A stretch of DNA of 41,490 bases, from contig PJRA01000272.1 of the NCBI GenBank assembly GCA_016987375.1, forward strand, positions 852,752 to 894,241. The letters run 5' to 3'. This DNA is from Brachionus koreanus. Taxonomy: Eukaryota; Rotifera; Eurotatoria; Ploima; Brachionidae. Under the pieces are notes generated by a model. That model was not told the origin of the DNA. It searched no databases and saw only the letters and a program-made list of their open reading frames with translations. This document shows, piece by piece, positions 20,614-30,516 of this stretch (positions within the stretch are counted from its first letter, which is position 1; each line of letters opens with the position of its first letter). Made by a program: the position numbers and the translations under genes.

Positions 20614-22311
20614 ATGTGTGGCATATGGGGCATATTTGGCTCGGACGTAGACTGTCATGAGCAAGTTCAATGCTGTTTTAAAATAGCACACCGTGGACCT
20701 GATTGTTTTCGATTCGAAAACGTGAACCACTATCAAAACTGTGCATTCGGTTTTCATAGATTGGCCATTGTTGATGATTTAAATGGAATGCAACCCATCC
20801 GTTTGGTTAGTATGCCGCATATATGGATGATTTACAATGGAGAGATTTACAATTATAAGCAGCTACAGGCAAAATACAATTTCGACTACTTAACAAACTG
20901 CGATGGTGAGTCTCTGATTCATTTGTATAACAAAGGAGGCATTGATTTTATGTGTAAAAACCTTTATGGTGTTTTTGCTTTTATTCTTCTGGATACCAAA
21001 GAGAACAAATTGTACTGTGGTAGAGACTCGTTTGGAGTTCGCCCTGCTTTCAAACTTCTGACCAGCAATGGAACATTGGGAATTTGTTCTGAAGCTAAAG
21101 GACTGCTCAATCTAAAATTAGTTTCAGGTTCTAAGTTTAAGATTGAGTTTGTTGACCCAGGAACTTTCGAAGAGTATTCAGTTCATTTAGCCTCAAACAA
21201 TGAACGAAAAGTAAAATTCGAACGAAAATTTAAGTTTCATGATATAACCCATCTACCAGCTTATGATGTAGATGTTAAATTAAATGATAGTGTTCTGGAA
21301 AATATTAGAAATTCTTTGACCAACTCGGTTAAAATGAGGCTCATGTCACAAAGAAGAATGGGCTGTCTGCTATCAGGTGGACTAGATTCGAGTTTGATTA
21401 CAGGCTTAATGGTACATGAAGCTCGTAAGGCTGGTATAAACTATCCAATTCAAACATTTTCAATCGGAATGGGTCATGAAAGTCCAGACATAGTGGCTGC
21501 TAGAAGAGTTGCCAAACATTTGAATACTGAGCATCATGAAATTATTTTTACTCCACAAGACGCTATAAATTCAATTAGAGATGTAATTAAAGCCCTTGAG
21601 ACGTTTGATGTGACTACAATTAGAGCTTCAATTGGAATGTATTTGATAAGCAAATATATTAAAGAAAATACTGATACTGTAGTTATATTCTCCGGAGAAG
21701 GCAGTGATGAAGTTTGTCAAGGATATATTTATTTCTATAAAGCACCAAATGAGTCTGAAGCGCATGCAGAAAGTATTCGTATATGTAATGATTTGTATCT
21801 GTTTGATGTTTGTCGAGCCGATCGTACAACTGCTGCACATGGTTTGGAGTTAAGAGTGCCATTTTTGGATCACTTTTTCTCGTCTTATTACCTGTCCATT
21901 CCAGCTCAAGATCGAATTCCTACTGAAAATAGATGTGAGAAGTATTTGCTTAGAAAAGCTTTTGATGACCTGAATATTATTCCCAATGATATATTATGGA
22001 GGCCAAAGGAGGCTTTTTCAGATGGTGTAGCAAGCAAAAAAAAATCACTTTTCGAGCATTTGCATGACCATATAAATCCGCTGGTAAAGGATGAAGACTT
22101 AATGAACGCTGCTAATAAGTATCCTTTAAATACACCCTTAACCAAAGAGGCATATTTCTTTAGAGAAATATTCAATGAATTGTTTCCTGGATGTGACCAT
22201 TTTACCCCTTATATGTGGTTGCCCAGATGGTGTGGAAATGTTGTCGATCCATCTGCTAGAACTCTCAAACATTACGATAGCCGACACAATGTTGTTCAAG
22301 TAGAGGCCTGA
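20614..22311 (+). CDS. ASNS: Asparagine synthetase (glutamine-hydrolysing), single exon
   Basis: 565 residues, cytosolic. It makes asparagine from aspartate, ATP and glutamine. It begins MCGIWGIFG. Cys2, exposed after Met removal, is the glutaminase nucleophile. The glutaminase domain has AHRGPD, GFHRLAIVDDLNGMQP, YNGEIYN and CDGES. The synthetase domain has the PP-loop SGGLDSS at 254-260, FSIGM, the TVVIFSGEGSDE block and the ELRVPFLDH block. The length matches animal ASNS (about 560). There is no intron, while its neighbours have several. The ATG is fixed by the catalytic Cys2. AATAAA is at 22393-22398. Confidence is very high. Confidence 0.97.
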   Translation: MCGIWGIFGSDVDCHEQVQCCFKIAHRGPDCFRFENVNHYQNCAFGFHRLAIVDDLNGMQPIRLVSMPHIWMIYNGEIYNYKQLQAKYNFDYLTNCDGESLIHLYNKGGIDFMCKNLYGVFAFILLDTKENKLYCGRDSFGVRPAFKLLTSNGTLGICSEAKGLLNLKLVSGSKFKIEFVDPGTFEEYSVHLASNNERKVKFERKFKFHDITHLPAYDVDVKLNDSVLENIRNSLTNSVKMRLMSQRRMGCLLSGGLDSSLITGLMVHEARKAGINYPIQTFSIGMGHESPDIVAARRVAKHLNTEHHEIIFTPQDAINSIRDVIKALETFDVTTIRASIGMYLISKYIKENTDTVVIFSGEGSDEVCQGYIYFYKAPNESEAHAESIRICNDLYLFDVCRADRTTAAHGLELRVPFLDHFFSSYYLSIPAQDRIPTENRCEKYLLRKAFDDLNIIPNDILWRPKEAFSDGVASKKKSLFEHLHDHINPLVKDEDLMNAANKYPLNTPLTKEAYFFREIFNELFPGCDHFTPYMWLPRWCGNVVDPSARTLKHYDSRHNVVQVEA

Positions 22312-23868
22312 ATGTATAAAAATATTTAAAATTATACTAATCGTCATCATTTAGTTAAAGAAATATTATTTTAAACATTAGATATTTTCTAAAATAAATA
22401 AAAATTTTTGATTAACTATTAATTCTTAATAAGAAATTTTTAATGAATTACAAATAATACAAAGATAAAACAAAATTATAATTACATCTGTGTCATAAAT
22501 CTTTTTAGAAAAAATAATAGAAGCTATAAGATAAAATTAATTCATATTAAAATTTTAAAAAAAAAAGAATAAAAATTAAGAAAACTTGTTTATCACTGTT
22601 GGCAAGTCGGTTAGTTACATGAAAATTCCAAATAATGTTATCAAATTGGAAGTTTTTAATTGATCTTTTAAACTCTTCCAATGATTCACATTCTTGAAAA
22701 TATTCAAAGGTACTCTGTATTTTATTAGCTTTCATTTTTTAATTAAAAGTGTCAAAAATTAAAAAATAGTGGATTTATATTTAACTAAGCGTCGTAAAAT
22801 CTTAATAATTGGGTTTTTTATTAAATAATTGAGGTAAATAATAAAAAATTTGGGGTATCGATTTTAATGGCCCTTTAATATATCATATTGTATAAAAAAT
22901 TGATTAAAATATTCATAATATCACAAATATTTATTTATTTGTTCAAATATTTATTTAATTGGATCTATCCTAGATTATAAAATAAAATCTAGGATAGATT
23001 CAATTAAAAACTTGTATAGGAAACCAAATGTTATCAAATTAAAGACTCATTTTTATTTTATAAGATTTTAATTAAATTTAATCTAGAATTACAAATATCT
23101 TTTATCAATGAACCAAAAATTTATTTACCATCAAATTTAGTGATAATTTCTCTTTGGTTTTTGATTTATTTCTAATTATTCTCAGGATCTAAATCTGTTT
23201 TTTTCTTTATTTCTTTTTAGAAAAAATTATTAAACAAGACTTTTTAACAGATATCCTCATTATAAAACCATTTTTCTAATTCACTTAAGTATCTTTTCAT
23301 TTTACTTTCTAGATTTACATTTTTAATTTATTTTTTTTTCAATGGAAATAAAATTTTTGGTTATAAAAATTAAATAGTTAAATTAATTTTTGATTCAAGA
23401 TACGATTGAGAAAAAAATTAAGGAAAAACATTAAATTTATTAAATCAAAAAAAAATTAAATAACAAAAGTGGTTAAAAAGATCCTTCCGGCCTTTGAATT
23501 TTAAAAGTTATTATCAATTAAAAAATATTGGTTTCTTAAAGCATCAATTCATCAATCAATTCGATCAATTTATTTAATTAAATTAATTTTCTGATAATGA
23601 AATTTTTTTAATATTAAAATGAAAGAAAAATAATTTAAAAAAAAATTTTCTAAATTTTTAATATAATAATTTGTTAAATATTAAATGTTTTTTAAACAAA
23701 ATTTTATTAAATATTTTCACTTATCTTGTTTTAACTTTTGATTTTGTTTCACTAAATTTTAATCAAATTTTAACTACAAAAAATTTAATAAAACAATATA
23801 ATTTTAAATATTTAAGAAAAGTAGTCAATAAAAAAACAGCAGAAATTAAAAAAAAAACTATATCCGGT
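22312..23868. other. AT-rich spacer with a hairpin and a possible small exon
   Basis: Contains the ASNS poly(A) signal, a 21-bp-arm hairpin (22956-23006), and on the minus strand 22735-22547 a 62-codon frame whose first ~54 codons (MKANKIQSTFEYFQECESL...) look more protein-like than the surroundings and include FDNIIWNFHVTN. I cannot name it. It may be a first exon or chance. The rest is plain AT-rich DNA. Confidence 0.35.
22956..23006. repeat. Short perfect-stem hairpin
   Basis: Arm 22956-22976 pairs with 22986-23006, 20 of 21 bases, core ATCTATCCTAGATT, with a 9-nt A/T loop. The stem is more G+C-containing than its surroundings. The role is unknown: MITE relic, small structured RNA or recombination relic. 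Confidence 0.6.
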
Positions 23869-25089
23869 TCATATAAACAATTCATGTATATCTTGAGATT
23901 TTAGAGACTTGCGACAACTCGGACATTCAAATCTTGATTTATTCGTTGTTTTAATTAACTGTGAGGTACAACTTTTGCAAATCACGTGACCACATATCGA
24001 AACATTTAATCTAACTCCTTCTTTTTTCAATTTAAAAATTTCTTCAAGGCATATAGGACAACAAGCAAATTCACTGGAATCATCAATATTATTATTTTTA
24101 TCTAAATAATTTTTAAGTAGATTTAAGCCAATACTTAATAAATAATGTTGTTAAATGTGAATTTTCTATAACTTGCTTATGTCAACCTTTTTTTTTTATT
24201 TTTTCTAAAAAGAATTTAGATTTTAAAATTTTAACATTGAAATCGTTATTAATAACTTTAACCTAGCAAAAATTGAATCTTAAAACCGAGAAAGGATTTT
24301 GCAAAGAGATGATTTTTTTTTAATTTGTCTATTCATAAATTAGATTGTATGGAATAGAAGTTTCGAAAGATTGACTAATGTTTTTTTTAGATCTTAACAC
24401 TAGAAAGCCCGGCTGATTTCTCATTAAAATTTCAATTAACGCTATCAAGATAAATTAAAAATTTTCTTTGAAAATTTATTCATTTTCTAAAAAATTACAA
24501 TCAAAATTTTTAGATAATAAAAACCGTTTTTTTTTTAAATTTATTTAAATGTGGTAAAAATCAAGTTTCAATTTTTCAAAAAGGGGTCTAAAAAACCCCT
24601 CGGGCGTTCTAGAGTTAAGTGTGACTTTTAAGATAAAAAAATTGGCAACCTACCACTTTTTTTTTTAAATTTTTGTCCATTTTCATAGTCGCTAAATCTT
24701 AATTCTTCTGGAGAAAATTTCTCATACTCCAACATTGTACATATATGTGTTAGGAGAGTATCTCTTGGATAAGGCTGTTGTGTATATTTATTGAGTTTAA
24801 AGTCAACTCCATAGACCGGTTTATACTTATGAAATCGTGTGCCCTCTGATTTGGCAAATTCTTTTATCTCTCCACATGCTTGAGAATATTTTCGATTCTT
24901 GAGATAATCCTCGAATCTAATCTCTTCCAGTGATTTATTTCGATAAGCATCATTAACAGTTATACAATTAAAATTAACTGGATACAAAACCTCGACTCCA
25001 TTTTTTAGAACGCTATCATATGATATTGAAGAGCTACGATTTGTGCTTTGCTGGGGAGCCGAGTCCGAATTGAGCGTGGATCGCTGCAT
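23869..25089 (-). CDS. Predicted GLEBS-GLEBS-RING protein (2 exons)
   Basis: Exon 1 is 25089-24654 (ATG start). The donor is GTAGGT. The intron is 24653-24102 (552 nt). Exon 2 is 24101-23869, after TTATTTAG, ending in TGA. The join is phase 1 and gives 222 residues. Residues 1-25 are Ser/Gln-rich. Residues 31-67 and 91-140 each resemble the GLEBS motif that binds Rae1/Gle2: CITVNDAYRNKSLEEIRFED then YLKNRK, and ICTMLEYEKFSPEELRFSDY then ENGQK. The Nup98 pattern is CIT..KEYENKSLEELR.EDY. Exon 2 encodes a C3HC4 RING: CPIC, CGHVICKSC, CPSCRK and the end HELFI, close to the RNF4-type ubiquitin-ligase tail. Exon 2 has no start codon and needs an upstream exon, and the in-phase neighbour is the GLEBS exon. 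A MITE sits in the intron. A role as a Rae1-directed ubiquitin ligase is inference. If the exons are not joined, they are two partial genes. Confidence 0.65.
24398..24614. mobile_element. piggyBac-like MITE, copy 2, in the GLEBS-RING intron
   Basis: Starts CACTAGAAAGCCCGGC and ends CGGGCGTTCTAGAG, with imperfect inverted repeats (12 of 14). It is flanked by TTAA on both sides (24394-24397 and 24615-24618), the piggyBac target site. It shares size (217 bp), ends and an internal TCAATTTTT.AAAAAGGG segment with the copy at 12196. No coding content. Confidence 0.8.
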
Positions 25090-27335
25090 TTTTTTTGGAA
25101 TATAAGTGAGGTACTAGCAAGGAATTATTTTATATCAAATTCTAAAAGATTATTTTTTAGTGTAAATTAAGAATAAATGAATATCTATTTTAAAGAAAAA
25201 ACGAGAAAAAAGAGTAAAAAAATTGGAAAATTAAAATTTTTTGGATAATTTTTAATTTAAAATTGATCGATTGAATTTGAACCAATTTGATCATAATTAA
25301 AATAAAAATATTAAAATTAAAATTTATCTTGTTATAAAGCATAGGTAATTTATTTAAAATTGCTAAATTATTCGAAATCTAAAATTTTTATAAAGCATAT
25401 AGTACTTTCGAAATCTAGCTAAATTTTTCTCGATAATGAAAAAATTTTTGAGTTTTGTTGTTTTTTTTAAGTTTATTTATAATTCTTTAGCAAGCTTACT
25501 TTTCGAATCTTACATTCGATTTAAAAATTTTTTTTTATTTTTTTTTATTGTACTATTTGTTTATAAAATTATCAGATTTCTCTTCACGATTACTCTTTAA
25601 TTTTTATTTTATAAAATTACAACATTTGTTATTTTTTGTTTTAATCAATTAGAAAAAAATCAAACTTTTTTGCTACTTACTTTTAAAAAAAAGAACTTTG
25701 TAATATTCTCAATTTCGTAAATTAATAGCATTATTTATTTGAATTATCTTAAAAAAAGTTATGCAAAAAAAATTATTAATTCTAAATATTTACAAAATTA
25801 AACGAAAATTCCTTTTAGTTAAATGAATTTTAGAATTGAAGAGAGTGGTCATAGGAATGGAGTAATAATTTAAAAATTTCAGTGGATAAAAATTTTCATA
25901 TCAAAAACAAATTTTGCCATCACTTTCTCAGCCACATAAAAAAAAAAAGATTTAACTACATTAATGCTTAATTGTATTATTTTAAACAAGTTTTTTTTTG
26001 ATTTGGTCTTAAAAAAATACACAACCATTATTTAATATTAGCTAATATGATTTTTATAAATATAAAATTTAAACGCTTGTTTTGACAAAGTTATAATTGA
26101 AATACCCAAATAACTTTTTTTTTAAAAAATAACCTAGTGTTTTTTCTCACTAAAAGATTACTAAAAATTTTTCTGTGAATTTCTTGAAAAACACTAAACT
26201 AAATATTTTTAATGAATTATCAAAATATTTAAAAAGATAATTTTAAGTTTTGGTCGATTTAAAACTAATGTGAAAAAAAATGTCCTATATTGGTTCAAAT
26301 CTTGACCAATCCTGCCTGTCAATAATTGTTAAATGTTAAAAATTGGCTTATTTTATGGACGATTTAGTCTCTTAAATTTTTAAAATAAATCTAGAAAAAT
26401 TAAAATTCATTCATGCGAAATCTAGAAATTTCCTAATTAAGTTGTTGACTTTTTTCGTTTCCACATCTTTAAAGCTTTATTAACTTTTCATTTAGTTAAG
26501 AAAAAAACTATCACTATCACTTAAAGTTATTCGGAATTAAAGTTATTCTTTATTTAAACTAAATAAATCATTAAAAAAATCGAAAGTAACTTTTTCAAAT
26601 TTCGAATTTGTTGCTTTATGATTATCTTAAAAAAACTTTACTTGAAGATATTTTCAATTATAAAATAAATACAAAAATGCAGAAAATAATTTAAATTTTG
26701 ATTTTTAGCTTAAATTAATAAATAATTTAAAACTAATGGGTTTGAAAAAATTATCTTAAATGATTATTTTGAAAAATTAATAAAAATAAAACTTTGCATT
26801 CAAAATCGATTTAATAATTTTGTACCTTTCGGTCTTGAATAAGACTGAAAAAATATTTTACAACTAGAAAATAATTTTTAGAACTGATTTATTTCTACCA
26901 TTAAAATTTTCTTGATTACTGCTAACAGAATTGCTTAGAGCTTTTAAGAATAAACAATTAATTTTTTTCCTAACTTAATAGCATTTTCTAAACATATATA
27001 AATTTATACAAAATACAAAGGCTATTTTTGTAACTATTTTATATCTAAATTTAAATAAAAAGCAGATTGGTAAATTTTTAAACCTTTAAAAATCATAATT
27101 TTAGATCGATTCAAAATTAATGACTATTAAATTGATTTTCCGATTATTTAAACAAAAATCAATATCAAATTAGATTACAATTATGATGATTCCAATTCAC
27201 TCAAATTGAAAATACAAGACTATTTTACCCACTTATAAAAAAATCTGAAAATTTTTCGAAAACAGATTTGAAATGATCATTTTTTCTATTTTGAATGATA
27301 GCAAGACAAAAAAATCTAAAGAACAGAAAAGCACC
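25090..27335. other. AT-rich spacer, divergent promoters of GLEBS-RING and TMEM237
   Basis: About 2.2 kb of very AT-rich DNA. A B-box-like GGTTCAAATC at 26294 has no A box before it and does not make a tRNA. No repeats or coding frames are supported. Confidence 0.5.
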
Positions 27336-27349
27336 GTTTCCATGGTAAC
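27336..27349 (+). promoter_or_regulatory. X-box (RFX factor binding site)
   Basis: GTTTCCATGGTAAC is a full, near-palindromic X-box (two half sites GTTTCC / GGTAAC around AT). It lies 91 bp before the TMEM237 start codon. RFX/DAF-19 factors drive ciliary genes through such sites, usually within about 100-200 bp of the ATG in compact genomes. A 14-base match in G+C-poor DNA, at the right place before a ciliary gene, is unlikely to be chance. Confidence 0.85.
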
Positions 27350-27440
27350 ATATTCAAATTTTTTAAATAAATATATGTATAAAAATAAAATTTAAAGAAA
27401 ATGAATCGGTTGTCCATTTATTTAATAATTTTGAGTTGAC

Positions 27441-28812
27441 ATGTCTTCTAGTAATTTAAAATTGAATACTAGACCGGATTCTGTCAATTCGGTTGGCAAC
27501 GTGAGTACTAAGTCTTCGGAACTTAGCGCAAGACAGCGCAGAAGAGCTAGATTACTAAGCCAAATAAACAAAAATAACGAAAAAACAAGTGAAAAAGCAA
27601 TTGCTAATGAAGGATATGAATCAAATGAAGTCAAAGATGAAAATGCCAAAAATGTTCCCAGAACAAGACGAGCTCGAAAATCTGTTGTCAACGAAACTGA
27701 AACAAAACGAAATCTTCCTCCTAAAGGAAAAAAAGTGGCAAAAGCTAGAAAAGCAAATTTTGTGTCAAATCCTGGCTATCTTGAAGGACTCGAGGATGAC
27801 ATCATTGAAATGAATCAAGAAATGAAAGAAAACACTGAGCCTTCTGGCTCCGATTTAAGTCAGAGAGAACTTTTGAACCAAAATGTGACAAAAAGTGTTC
27901 CAGCTGATATATTTTTTCTTGAAGTAGAAAAAAAATTTGCCATTCAAAAAAAAGAAATTTATGAAAAACGTCAAAATGAACGTTTAGCTCAATTATTTGA
28001 AGAACAATTGAAACAAAAACAAAGAGAGGAACAAAAGTATCAACTAAATACAGGAAAAACAGCATTATACACTCATAAAGTATTACGAAACATATTTCTA
28101 TTTTTTCATGGTCTTAATGTCGGATTACAATTTTGGCAAACTTTAGCTTCATTTTTTTTAAATGTTGAAGATTTAAAATTTGAAGTAGGAGAAACAATTT
28201 TAGACAAAAATGTTTTCAATTCAATCAATTTTGTTCTTTTTGTTGTTTTTGAAAATTTATCTATGCCTCTGCACTGTTTATCTTACTTTTTTCTCACCAT
28301 TTGTATTGTAGATACTATGGATAGGTAAGACTTCATTTTCAACTGTTAATTTATTTTTAAATTAGTTTTTTTTTTAGAGTCGATTTTACAAAAATGAATT
28401 GCAAATATTTTGTAAAATGTTTATCATTTCAAAATCAATTTTGGGCCATTGTCTTTTACATTATCGCTTTATTAATATCCTTATCAACAATATTTATTGA
28501 TCAACAGCCATACCTTGTTTCATTAAATCAAACAGCTATACTTAACAACTCTTTAAATGTCTTTTTGAACAATGTAGAGACTGTTAGTTCAATCTTAATT
28601 TGAAAAAAAAAAATTTATCATTATAATTTTAGTATGCTCTTGGATGGAAAGCAGTGAGTGTAGTAAAAGCGGTTTTTTCTTTGCTTGGATGGCTTCTATT
28701 TTCAATATTCATTAGCTATGATATGACATATGAATCACTTGAGAAAAGGGAGTTTTCAAATCTTGATGACATTGCTGAAGATTTCATTAATCAGAATGAA
28801 ACTAAAGCTTAG
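27441..28812 (+). CDS. TMEM237: TMEM237, ciliary transition-zone membrane protein (3 exons)
   Basis: Exons 27441-28324, 28378-28582 and 28633-28812, with introns of 53 and 50 nt, in phase. The product is 422 residues, against about 408 in human. TMEM237 (JBTS14) is a tetraspan protein of the ciliary transition zone, working with the MKS module. The first ~210 residues are polar and basic (RQRRRARLL near 32-40, RRARKS near 76-81) and probably disordered. They end in a conserved-looking DIFFLEVEKKFA block and a coiled coil rich in Glu, Gln and Lys. Four membrane segments follow: RNIFLFFHGLNVGLQFW, the SMPLHCLSYFFLTICIVDTM block, FWAIVFYIIALLISL and VFSLLGWLLFSIFIS. The DRVDF segment right after TM2 matches the family's DRIDF. 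The X-box 91 bp upstream supports a ciliary role. Confidence 0.9.
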
Positions 28813-29385
28813 TTTTATTTTATCATCTAAAATTTCTTTTTTTTTAAATAATTTAAATAAAATTTTGAAAATCGACTTAAAAATAAAACAGAATCCTTCA
28901 AAACTGTGGAAAAGACGGCAAATTGAAGTCAAGATCAGAACCAAAAATTCGAAAAAATTTTTTTTTCAGTAAATTTGTCACTCACAAGCTAGTTTTTATT
29001 ATATAACTTTTAAAAAAAATATAAAAATATACTTAATGCTTTTTAACGCGTAAGGCTTTCGTTTCAAAATGCACAATATTAAACCCGTTTGGCTCTCAAT
29101 TTGATACAATATAATGCTTATTAATTTTTGCTATTCTTAATCGAACAAAAAAATTTATTTTCTGCTAACAAAAGCACAAAGATGATTGATATATAAAACC
29201 TTGTATCATCTGCGATGCATCTATTAGAATAGATTTTATGTCAAAACAAAAAAAGTTATTTCAATTTCAATTCAAAACTTGCAATTAGAAATTAATTAAA
29301 TAAAACTAAAATTAAAATTTTAGAACTAATAATTATTTTAAATATTTATTTTTTTAAAATTAAACCTTTATAATAAAATACTATT
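28813..29385. other. Convergent 3' intergenic region
   Basis: Lies between the 3' ends of TMEM237 and the nucleoside hydrolase. AT-rich; nothing else supported. Confidence 0.5.
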
Positions 29386-30516
29386 CTAAACATCAAAATC
29401 CTGTAATGTTAATGATTTGGGATACAAATTAGCTGGGCTAACTTGATTAGCGGCCTTTATTGCTTCCATCATTAGATCCCAAAATCTTTTTACATCCATT
29501 TTCATACAAACATGCACATTCTTTTTTTTATCTGACATATTGTAAAAATCACAAACAGTTTGTCCATAAGACAAATGACTGTGTATTTCAACATCAACCC
29601 TCATTAATCGATGTTCAAATAAAGTTGGATCTACAATATAGGCAATAGCACAAGGGTCGTGAAGTGGAGGATAATCCATGAAAAATAAAGTTTTATAAGT
29701 CGATTGGAAATACAAAAGCAATTCAACCAAGATAAAGCTTAAATTTGTTGATAGAGAACGAATCGATTCGATAACTTCTGGAGTTACTAAAGCTAAATGT
29801 GTAACTTCTAATGGTACCATGTAGATTGGAATTTCAGACTCGAAAACATAGTGAGCTGATTCCGGATCTACTTGAATATTAAATTCTGCTACTGGACCGG
29901 TATTACCTATACCCATCGCACCTCCCATTATCACTATTTTTTCTATATTTTTTGCAACATCTGGAAAATTAATCAATAATAAAGCTATGTTTGTTAAAGG
30001 ACCTGTAGCTATTACAGTCACTGGCTTCGAATTAAGTCTAATAGCATCATACATTACTCTCGTAAAGTGAGCTGATTTAAAGGTGATATTTTCTACAAAT
30101 TTAATTGCATATTCAGGAATTTCGGGTAATTCAATTTTTACATGAGTATTAAGACCAGAGTCTCCGTGAATTTCTTCACAATTTATGACAGGACGCAACA
30201 ATGGTCGCCTCGAACCTTGAATCAAAGGAAACTCCAGTCCGCCATGTGTCAAACAATCGCTATATTTTAATTCTTCATCAAAATTTATTTCCAAATTTTT
30301 TTCAACATTTGTTGGTTTTTTTCGAATCAGCCCAAATAGATTCATTGATATCAAAGCATTTCTTGTTGTTTTTTCAATGGTCTGATTACCACCAACAGTT
30401 GATATTCCAATAAGTTTTATTTTTTTGCAATGAGAAGCTAATAAAATTGCCAATGAATCATCATGACCAGGGTCACAGTCAAGCCAGCAATCGATTTCTT
30501 CTAAATTCGAATTCAT
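29386..30516 (-). CDS. Nucleoside hydrolase (inosine/uridine-preferring family), single exon
   Basis: 376 residues. The family cleaves the N-glycosidic bond of nucleosides, giving base and ribose, in pyrimidine and purine salvage. The N-terminal calcium-binding signature DCDPGHDD is at 13-20. TVIATGPLTNIA (167-178), the MGGAMGIGN block (197-205), EFN (211-213) and LHDPCAIAY (285-293) complete the active site. The His-Asp of the last block is the usual pair near the catalytic loop. It has no signal peptide, so it is likely cytosolic. Length and motif order fit animal and plant uridine nucleosidases. The substrate preference cannot be read reliably. The start is the first ATG. It is divergent from the tetraspanin gene, 1.5 kb away. 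Mammals lack this family, while many invertebrates keep it. Confidence 0.92.
   Translation of the reverse strand: MNSNLEEIDCWLDCDPGHDDSLAILLASHCKKIKLIGISTVGGNQTIEKTTRNALISMNLFGLIRKKPTNVEKNLEINFDEELKYSDCLTHGGLEFPLIQGSRRPLLRPVINCEEIHGDSGLNTHVKIELPEIPEYAIKFVENITFKSAHFTRVMYDAIRLNSKPVTVIATGPLTNIALLLINFPDVAKNIEKIVIMGGAMGIGNTGPVAEFNIQVDPESAHYVFESEIPIYMVPLEVTHLALVTPEVIESIRSLSTNLSFILVELLLYFQSTYKTLFFMDYPPLHDPCAIAYIVDPTLFEHRLMRVDVEIHSHLSYGQTVCDFYNMSDKKKNVHVCMKMDVKRFWDLMMEAIKAANQVSPANLYPKSLTLQDFDV

Noticed and set aside
23671..23904. Plus-strand open frame opposite the RING exon
   Set aside because: Composition is random-like, and the minus strand encodes a clear C3HC4 RING at its end.
26280..26330. tRNA gene suggested by GGTTCAAATC
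   Set aside because: No A box, no cloverleaf and no acceptor stem around it.
14552..28812. A co-regulated translation or nuclear-transport gene cluster
   Set aside because: The genes lie on both strands with large spacers and transposons between; the shared theme is weak and likely coincidental.
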